Shown here: in pieces, positions 8,071-12,095 of the stretch
Position numbering within the stretch: the stretch's first letter is position 1
Layout of the letters: each line of letters opens with the position of its first letter
Assembly: GCA_002348825.1 (NCBI GenBank)
Contig: DEBN01000081.1
Location: 14,630-26,724, forward strand
Length of the DNA: 12,095 nucleotides
Reading direction: 5' to 3'
Source of the DNA: Gammaproteobacteria bacterium UBA2955
GTDB taxonomy: Bacteria; Pseudomonadota; Gammaproteobacteria; Pseudomonadales; Azotimanducaceae
Program-made: the position numbers and the translations under genes
The notes under the pieces: generated by a model
Database searches by the model: none
Told to the model about the DNA's origin: nothing
Seen by the model: only the letters and a program-made list of their open reading frames with translations

Positions 8071-8304
8071 TTATTGATTAGCCAGTATGTAGTCTATGGC
8101 TTCTTTTACTGTGGTAATTTTTTCAGCTTCTTCGTCGGGAATTTCGGTTTCGAATTCCTCTTCCAAAGCCATAACAAGCTCAACAGTATCCAAGGAATCA
8201 GCGCCCAAGTCTTCGACGAAGGAAGCTTCGCTGCCTACCTCCTCTTCCTTAACGCCGAGTTGCTCGCTGATAAGCTTTTTTACTCTTTCCTCAACAGTAC
8301 TCAT
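8071..8304 (-). CDS. acpP: Acyl carrier protein
   Basis: 77-residue acidic carrier of growing acyl chains, modified with 4'-phosphopantetheine on Ser37 in the GADSLDT motif (codon at 8194-8196). The sequence is almost the same as E. coli ACP over helices II and III ([23 protein letters not shown]). The open frame runs further upstream, but ATG at 8304 gives the universal [10 protein letters not shown] start and has AGGAG 11 to 15 nt upstream. It sits between fabG and fabF as expected. The 120-bp leader region has a candidate promoter of its own, consistent with ACP being needed in large amounts, and a hairpin follows 8 nt after the stop. Confidence 0.98.
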   Translation of the reverse strand: MSTVEERVKKLISEQLGVKEEEVGSEASFVEDLGADSLDTVELVMALEEEFETEIPDEEAEKITTVKEAIDYILANQ

Positions 8305-8349
8305 GCTAAAGACATCTCCTGATGGTTCCAAGGTTCAAGGGTGGGGGAG

Positions 8350-8376
8350 TCTATAGAGGCGGTTTTGGCAATTCAA
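8350..8376 (-). promoter_or_regulatory. Candidate acpP promoter
   Basis: In the 120-bp fabG-acpP gap the minus strand has TATAGA (8350-8355) preceded by TTGAAT (8371-8376) with a 15-bp spacer, or ATTGAA with 16 bp. The flank upstream is AT-rich. The spacer is shorter than ideal. A separate acpP transcript would have a leader of about 39 nt. A weak CGTT-GAG-AACG stem followed by ATTTTT further upstream, near the fabG stop, could end some fabG transcripts. Confidence 0.4.
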
Positions 8377-8424
8377 TAAACAATTTAAGGGAAAAATCCG
8401 TTCTCAACGTCAACTTATCGAAGA

Positions 8425-9153
8425 CTAATTAAGAAACATTCCGCCGTTCACGTGAATCGTTTGCCCGGTTATGTAAGCCGCATCATCACCGCTCAAAAAG
8501 CCAGCTAACGCAGCCACCTCTTTGGCTGTGCCCATCCTGCCTAGTGGAATTCTAGTTAACATAGCAGCCGTTTGCTCACTGCTCAGCGCTGCGGTCATGT
8601 CTGTTTCGATGAACCCGGGGGCCAGCAAATTAACGGTGATCCCCCGCGAACCAACCTCTAAAGCCAAAGACCGGGTAAATCCCTCAAGACCCGCTTTACT
8701 CGCCACATAGTTAGCTTGACCAGGATTACCCAGCCTCGCTACCACCGAGCCAACATTAATTACTCGACCCCATCGAGCTTTGATCATGCCGCGCAGGGCA
8801 GCCTTGGTTACACGAAACGCGCCATTAAGATTTGTATCTAAAACTTCTTGCCATTCGTCTGCTGACATTCGCAGCATTAAATTATCGCGCGTGACACCGG
8901 CGTTGTTAACGACGATCAACGGCGCTGGCGCACCGTCGAGCATTTCTCTGAACGCATTGTCCACAGACGTTTGATCTTGCACTCGCAACACCAGCCCACG
9001 ACCTTGCGACTGTAACTGGTTAGAGATGTTTTCCGCACCGGCTTCTGAAGTCGCAGTACCAAATACAAAATAACCCAGACGAGCGAGCTCGTCAGCAATT
9101 GCTGCGCCGATACCGCGACTAGCGCCGGTGACCAAGGCCGTATTCGAATCCAC
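8425..9153 (-). CDS. fabG: 3-oxoacyl-[acyl-carrier-protein] reductase
   Basis: NADPH-dependent reductase of the short-chain dehydrogenase family that reduces 3-oxoacyl-ACP in each elongation round. 242 residues (E. coli 244). The cofactor-binding TGASRGIG is at residues 9-16, NNAG at 83-86, and the catalytic tetrad is Asn108, Ser136, Tyr149 and Lys153 (GSVVAR; YVASK). The C-terminal TGQTIHVNGGM motif is complete. The start is GTG at 9153 with GAGG at good spacing. It lies 23 bp after fabD and 120 bp before acpP. Confidence 0.97.
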   Translation of the reverse strand: MDSNTALVTGASRGIGAAIADELARLGYFVFGTATSEAGAENISNQLQSQGRGLVLRVQDQTSVDNAFREMLDGAPAPLIVVNNAGVTRDNLMLRMSADEWQEVLDTNLNGAFRVTKAALRGMIKARWGRVINVGSVVARLGNPGQANYVASKAGLEGFTRSLALEVGSRGITVNLLAPGFIETDMTAALSSEQTAAMLTRIPLGRMGTAKEVAALAGFLSGDDAAYITGQTIHVNGGMFLN

Positions 9154-9176
9154 TGCGTACCCTCGCTGTTACGTGT

Positions 9177-10103
9177 TCATAACCCAATCGCGCTTTCCAA
9201 ACCTTCGTTCGATGACAGCGCTACTGTAGGCGTGCCGCGAGCTATACGCTTGACTAAGCCGCTGAGCACATTGCCTGGGCCTGATTCTATAAACTGTTGA
9301 GCACCATCGTTGACCAATCGTTCAATAGTTTCTGTCCATCTGACCGGTGCCGAAAGTTGCGCCACCAAATTGGCACGAATTTGATGCTCATTCCCCGCAG
9401 GCTTTGCCTCAACATTCTGCACCACAGTGATTCTCGGCATTTGCACCGCGGTTGCATCTAATATCTTGGAAAACTCCTCGGCAGCGGGGGCCATCAGCGG
9501 CGAATGGAAAGGCCCGCTGACGTCGAGTGCTACAGCGCGCTTAGCACCGGCGTCCTTACAGGCCTGGATCGCCAAGTCTACCGCCGCTTTTGCACCTGCA
9601 ATGACCACTTGACCTGGCGCGTTAAAATTCGCCGCTGTTACAACCCCTTCCACCGCTGCACAACACGCCCTTACTTTTGAGTCCTCTAAGCCCAAAACAG
9701 CCGCCATACCACCCTGACCGCCGGGTACAGCTTGCTGCATCAGTTCACCCCGTTTGCGCACCAAACCAACACCGTCCACAAATGATATGGCACCCGCGCA
9801 TACCAGCGCAGAATATTCGCCTAAGCTGTGGCCTGCCATGGCTTCGACCTGCAGCGGTTCGCTGCGGAGTGCTTGCAACGCCTCCCACAACGCTACGCTC
9901 GCTGTCAGCAAAGCCGGTTGAGTATTTTCTGTTTGTCCTAAAATCTCGGCCGGGCCCTGTTGTGTCAACTGCCATAAATCGAAGGACAAGGCGTCAGAGG
10001 CTTCAGCAAACCGCTCCCGAACAACAGGACTGCGCTGCGCCACTTCCGCGAGCATCCCAACGGATTGTGAACCCTGACCGGGAAATATAGCGGCTATATT
10101 CAT
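9177..10103 (-). CDS. fabD: Malonyl-CoA:ACP transacylase
   Basis: Transfers malonyl from CoA to ACP, supplying the extender for fatty acid synthesis. The 308-residue protein (E. coli 309) has the N-terminal FPGQGSQ, the nucleophile elbow GHSLGEYSA with Ser93, Arg117 in VRKRGELMQ, and His200 in SGPFHSPLM, which complete the active site; the GxGNVLSGL-like segment near the C-terminus is present. ATG at 10103 has GAGGAG about 8 nt upstream. It is the first fab gene of this cluster: the 232 bp upstream, between it and rpmF, contain none of the plsX or fabH genes found there in other gammaproteobacteria. Confidence 0.97.
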   Translation of the reverse strand: MNIAAIFPGQGSQSVGMLAEVAQRSPVVRERFAEASDALSFDLWQLTQQGPAEILGQTENTQPALLTASVALWEALQALRSEPLQVEAMAGHSLGEYSALVCAGAISFVDGVGLVRKRGELMQQAVPGGQGGMAAVLGLEDSKVRACCAAVEGVVTAANFNAPGQVVIAGAKAAVDLAIQACKDAGAKRAVALDVSGPFHSPLMAPAAEEFSKILDATAVQMPRITVVQNVEAKPAGNEHQIRANLVAQLSAPVRWTETIERLVNDGAQQFIESGPGNVLSGLVKRIARGTPTVALSSNEGLESAIGL

Positions 10104-10231
10104 ATTCTGCTCCTCAAGCCGTTGAGCTTTTGTCAGACTGGTAATCTAGCGAAGCCCTGCGCTGAGGCAGAGCGCTGGAGGGGTAATGAGCCTTCTTTAA
10201 TCGCCTACAGCACCGAAGGTCGCTCCTCACG

Positions 10232-10250
10232 TAACGTTCGTGAATCGTTA
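10232..10250. promoter_or_regulatory. Dyad upstream of fabD, possible operator
   Basis: The sequence TAACG-N9-CGTTA is an inverted repeat with 5-bp perfect arms; the inner TTCGTGAA has a second, slightly offset dyad (TTC-GT-GAA). It lies about 130 bp upstream of the fabD start in the otherwise empty rpmF-fabD gap. A regulator-binding site is possible, but the arms are short and could be chance. It does not match a site I can name with confidence. Confidence 0.25.
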
Positions 10251-10272
10251 TCAAACGGTCAAAGCCGAGAAT

Positions 10273-10292
10273 GCGGCACTATAGACTGCCGC
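10273..10292 (-). other. Hairpin downstream of rpmF
   Basis: GCGGCA-N8-TGCCGC forms a perfect 6-bp GC-rich stem with an 8-nt loop, 43 nt after the rpmF stop on the minus strand. No T-run follows, so it is not a classic intrinsic terminator; mRNA stabilisation, a processing site or partial attenuation between rpmF and fabD are alternatives. Confidence 0.35.
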
Positions 10293-10335
10293 GTACTGGG
10301 AGAAGCGGCGGTCGGCGTAAACGACACCCGAAAAT

Positions 10336-10512
10336 CTACTTTTTGTCAGGCATTACCTGACGTCCGCGATAAAACCCATCCGCACTGACATGGTGACGTC
10401 GGTGAGTTTCGCCAGAAGTAGGCTCCACCGACAATGTCGGGGCTGCCAACGCGTCGTGTGAACGCCGCTGGCCCCTGCGTGAACGCGTGACCTTGCTTTT
10501 TTGAACCGCCAT
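10336..10512 (-). CDS. rpmF: 50S ribosomal protein L32
   Basis: A 58-residue basic ribosomal protein, read directly from the minus strand. It begins [20 protein letters not shown] and continues with [17 protein letters not shown], then [16 protein letters not shown] and a short MPDKK tail, closely following E. coli L32 (57 residues) throughout, including the SRRGxRRSHD and HHxxADGxYRGR signatures. ATG at 10512 has AAGGT at good spacing, and the stop is TAG at 10336-10338. It lies 73 bp after yceD, the usual order. In relatives the next gene is plsX; here a 232-bp gene-free gap and then fabD follow. No zinc-binding cysteines are seen, so it is the zinc-free form usual for this group. Confidence 0.97.
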   Translation of the reverse strand: MAVQKSKVTRSRRGQRRSHDALAAPTLSVEPTSGETHRRHHVSADGFYRGRQVMPDKK

Positions 10513-10585
10513 GATTGCTTACCTTATAAATTTACTGGTTGATCTGTTTACCCATCGCATTCGAACGTCAGGAGCCACGAATACT

Positions 10586-11161
10586 TTAACTTCCACCTTT
10601 ATCTCTATTGCTCGTTGCGTCGCTATTTGTGATCGCACGCTCCGCGATTAACTCACGCAGCCCTTCAAAGGGCATCTGCCGGTCCGTCGACGCAGCCCTC
10701 ACGTGTCCATCTTCAGCGTGGGCTCCACGGCCTGTCGTGCACCCCTCTTCACAAAGCACCTGCAGCGGCAAACCGAGCATGAGTTCATCCTCAATCAACT
10801 CCGCAACATCAAGGGTTTGACTCGAGGCCACGATGATGTGCTCAAGCTCGATGTCATTTGCTGCGGACCAAGCAGCCCATTCGCTGGCCCGGGTCTCGTC
10901 GAAAGCCACCACAGCATCAAAGGCCATTTGCAATCGCTGCACCACAGTTTCGTTACACCGATAACAATCTAGACTAACCGTCCCATCTAGCCGAACAGAA
11001 ACGTTAACCCTACCGCGATCGTCGATACGAAAACTCGCTTCGACATCGACATCGTCTTCCAGCCCACAAACCTCCGCTAGACGAGGCAGTTGCTGCCGGC
11101 TTACGACTCGGGTCAGCGTGCTGTTTTTTTGCCCGAGGTCCCTGTAACTTGAGTCTGCCAA
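10586..11161 (-). CDS. yceD: YceD family (DUF177) protein, 23S rRNA accumulation protein
   Basis: 191-residue member of the YceD/DUF177 family, which is coded next to rpmF and is needed for proper 23S rRNA levels; its molecular role is not fully known. Identifying points are the LDCYRC pair of cysteines (CxxC), the DVAELIEDELMLGLPL segment matching the family's acidic E-DE-LLALP motif, and the position upstream of rpmF. The C-terminal part is unlike the usual NPFAVLASLK ending, so it is a divergent member. The start is TTG at 11161: GAAGG lies 6 nt upstream, and the predicted promoter places the transcript start near 11188, which excludes most further upstream starts. The N-terminus (YRDLGQKNSTLTR) lines up with the family's RKLADRGTTLQG region, slightly shorter than in relatives; a CTG at 11179 is a less likely alternative. 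Confidence 0.85.
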   Translation of the reverse strand: MADSSYRDLGQKNSTLTRVVSRQQLPRLAEVCGLEDDVDVEASFRIDDRGRVNVSVRLDGTVSLDCYRCNETVVQRLQMAFDAVVAFDETRASEWAAWSAANDIELEHIIVASSQTLDVAELIEDELMLGLPLQVLCEEGCTTGRGAHAEDGHVRAASTDRQMPFEGLRELIAERAITNSDATSNRDKGGS

Positions 11162-11194
11162 TGAATGCCTTCGAGCCAGCCCAAAGCGGGCGCC

Positions 11195-11223
11195 ATCATA
11201 GGTATCTGAAAACGTTGTGTAAA
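11195..11223 (-). promoter_or_regulatory. Sigma70-type promoter for yceD-rpmF
   Basis: On the minus strand TTTACA (11218-11223) and TATGAT (11195-11200) are separated by exactly 17 bp, each one or two bases from the consensus. Transcription would begin near 11188, leaving about 27 nt before the TTG start of yceD. The site lies within the 73-bp gap shared with the divergent maf gene, whose ATG is at 11235, so the -35 box is only 12 bp from the maf start codon. Confidence 0.7.
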
Positions 11224-11234
11224 GTGGCTGTGAT

Positions 11235-11831
11235 ATGAAGACTCAAATCGTCCTAGCTTCCGCCTCAAAGTATCGAGCCGCATCGTTGCGACGTATCGGC
11301 TTAAAATTTACGCAGCACCCTGCCGCGATAGACGAAACCCCGGATTCACAAGAGAACGCAGCCGAACTCGCCTCGCGCCTCGCTCGCGAGAAAGCCCAGA
11401 GCTTAGTTGCTGCCCACCCGAATTCAGTGATCATAGGGTGCGACCAATCGGGGAGCTGCAACGGAATGCTTTTACATAAACCTGGCAACTTAGAAATGGC
11501 CAAACACCAGCTGACTCGGATGAGCGGCCAGGAGGCCTTCTTCTATACCGCGATGACAATGATCGTTACTGAAAACGCTGAGGTTCAGAGGATCAGCCAT
11601 GATCTGGATACAACTCGGCTAAAACTGCGCCCTTTGACCACTCTCGAAATAGCCGACTATGTCGCAACCGAGCAGCCGATCGATTGCGCGGGGTCGTTTA
11701 AAATTGAATCTTTAGGTATCACTCTGTTTAGCGAAGTTGCAACCTCGGATCCCAGCGCGCTGGAGGGCATATCACTGATTCAATTGACCTCTCGTTTGAA
11801 AGATCTAGGGATTCGCCTTGGAGCGACTTGA
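11235..11831 (+). CDS. yceF: Maf-like nucleoside triphosphate pyrophosphatase (YceF type)
   Basis: Maf-family enzyme that hydrolyses non-canonical nucleotides to the monophosphate; the YceF branch acts on 7-methyl-GTP. 198 residues, close to E. coli YceF (194). Conserved features are the N-terminal LASASKYRAASL (S/R motif with Arg14), IDET (Asp33, Glu34), IIGCDQ with Asp70 and Gln71, Lys82-Pro83, and the CAGSFKIESLGITLF block near residues 151-165 that is typical of the YceF subgroup. After DQ the usual hydrophobic residue is replaced (DQSGSCNG versus DQVCVLDG in E. coli). It is divergent from yceD, as in E. coli, and its stop is 4 bp from the converging rluC-like stop. The Shine-Dalgarno is weak (AGTGG). 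A clear promoter was not found. Confidence 0.92.
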   Translation: MKTQIVLASASKYRAASLRRIGLKFTQHPAAIDETPDSQENAAELASRLAREKAQSLVAAHPNSVIIGCDQSGSCNGMLLHKPGNLEMAKHQLTRMSGQEAFFYTAMTMIVTENAEVQRISHDLDTTRLKLRPLTTLEIADYVATEQPIDCAGSFKIESLGITLFSEVATSDPSALEGISLIQLTSRLKDLGIRLGAT

Positions 11832-11835
11832 ACGG

Positions 11836-12095
11836 TTAACTGAGCGAGCTCCAAAACGAAGTCATATCATCCGCAATTGGGGCTTGAAAATCGAACCGAT
11901 CACTGCCCAGCGGCACCACAAGACGACTTGCATGCAGGCACAGACGGGGAGCTGCAAACGAACTGGAATTGGCGTACTTGGCATCGCCTAAAATCGGATG
12001 CTGCTGCGATTGCGCATGCACGCGAATCTGATGCGTGCGCCCCGTATGCAGTGTCGCAGAAAGGTGCGTTGCGCTCTGCTTTTGTTCTGCGATCG
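11836..12095 (-). CDS. rluC: RluA/RluC-family pseudouridine synthase, C-terminal part
   Basis: Only the C-terminal 86 codons lie in the window; the frame continues past base 12095 and the catalytic Asp is outside. The segment HTGRTHQIRVHAQ is the hallmark of RluA-type 23S rRNA pseudouridine synthases, followed by HPILGDAKY and LCLHASRL, matching the family's HPIxGDxxYG and LxLHAxxL motifs. RluC (positions 955, 2504, 2580 of 23S rRNA in E. coli) is the likely member because rluC lies next to yceF and yceD in E. coli in the same relative orientation, but RluA or RluD cannot be excluded from the C-terminus alone. A GTG inside the visible part is internal and not the start. Confidence 0.85.
   Translation of the reverse strand, partial: IAEQKQSATHLSATLHTGRTHQIRVHAQSQQHPILGDAKYANSSSFAAPRLCLHASRLVVPLGSDRFDFQAPIADDMTSFWSSLS

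Larger units (their letters stand above)
10104..10335. other. rpmF-fabD intergenic region without a gene
   Basis: This 232-bp gap is where plsX (and in enterobacteria also fabH) normally lies. I see no convincing protein in any minus-strand frame: stops interrupt all of them and no PlsX motif is recognisable. An open plus-strand frame exists here but has no family resemblance and no good Shine-Dalgarno. The gap holds a perfect 6-bp-arm hairpin (10273-10292), a dyad (10232-10250) and a TATAGT hexamer on the minus strand (10278-10283) that could be a -10 for fabD, though no good -35 accompanies it. A promoter or attenuator for the fab genes is plausible but unproven. Confidence 0.6.

Noticed and set aside
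8305..8331. Upstream extension of acpP (start at 8331)
   Set aside because: ATG at 8304 gives the universal ACP N-terminus; the Shine-Dalgarno lies within the extension.
8074..8356. Plus-strand open frames opposite acpP
   Set aside because: ACP is nearly identical to known proteins; the antisense frames reflect its codon bias.
9677..10090. 137-residue plus-strand open frame opposite fabD
   Set aside because: It is a shadow of fabD, whose active-site motifs are complete.
10122..10388. 88-residue plus-strand open frame across the rpmF-fabD gap
   Set aside because: It overlaps rpmF antisense, has no recognisable domain and no good Shine-Dalgarno; probably chance.

Overview
The window is a bacterial chromosomal segment with housekeeping genes in an order typical of Gammaproteobacteria: rluC / maf(yceF) / yceD-rpmF / fabD-fabG-acpP-fabF / mltG-tmk-holB-ycfH. 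Gene order, protein similarity and the near-identity of ACP and L32 to their enterobacterial and pseudomonad counterparts point to a gammaproteobacterium of moderate GC. Genus cannot be assigned from the sequence alone. I saw no rRNA, tRNA, CRISPR array, transposase, integrase, plasmid function or phage gene.

Left part, plus strand (1-3296): the 3' part of a PepQ-type proline dipeptidase overlaps by 4 bp with a dipeptidyl-peptidase-IV-like S9 serine peptidase that has no visible signal peptide. Together they look like a cytoplasmic two-gene unit that strips Xaa-Pro dipeptides from peptides and then cleaves them to amino acids.

Middle and right, minus strand (transcribed right to left, 11161 to 3235): yceD and rpmF (ribosomal protein L32; only 58 aa), then the fatty-acid-synthesis core fabD, fabG, acpP, fabF, then mltG (septal/lytic murein function), tmk (dTMP kinase), holB (DNA polymerase III delta') and a TatD-family hydrolase. 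The genes join cell growth functions: malonyl loading, ketoacyl reduction, the acyl carrier, chain elongation, peptidoglycan processing and DNA replication. A good sigma70-type promoter precedes yceD. Weaker candidate promoters and hairpins lie in the longer gaps (rpmF-fabD, fabG-acpP, acpP-fabF).

Right end: maf/yceF is on the plus strand, divergent from yceD, and converges with the C-terminal end of an RluC/RluA-family pseudouridine synthase cut off by the window edge.

The notable points are mostly absences and economy. There is no plsX or fabH between rpmF and fabD, no pabC between fabF and mltG, and no pilZ between holB and ycfH. HolB is short and lacks the usual zinc-binding cysteine module. 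Several genes use TTG or GTG starts, and the 3' ends of the S9 peptidase and ycfH genes overlap by 62 bp. I did not find evidence for a previously undescribed system; this is an ordinary core-genome region with some lineage-specific trimming.
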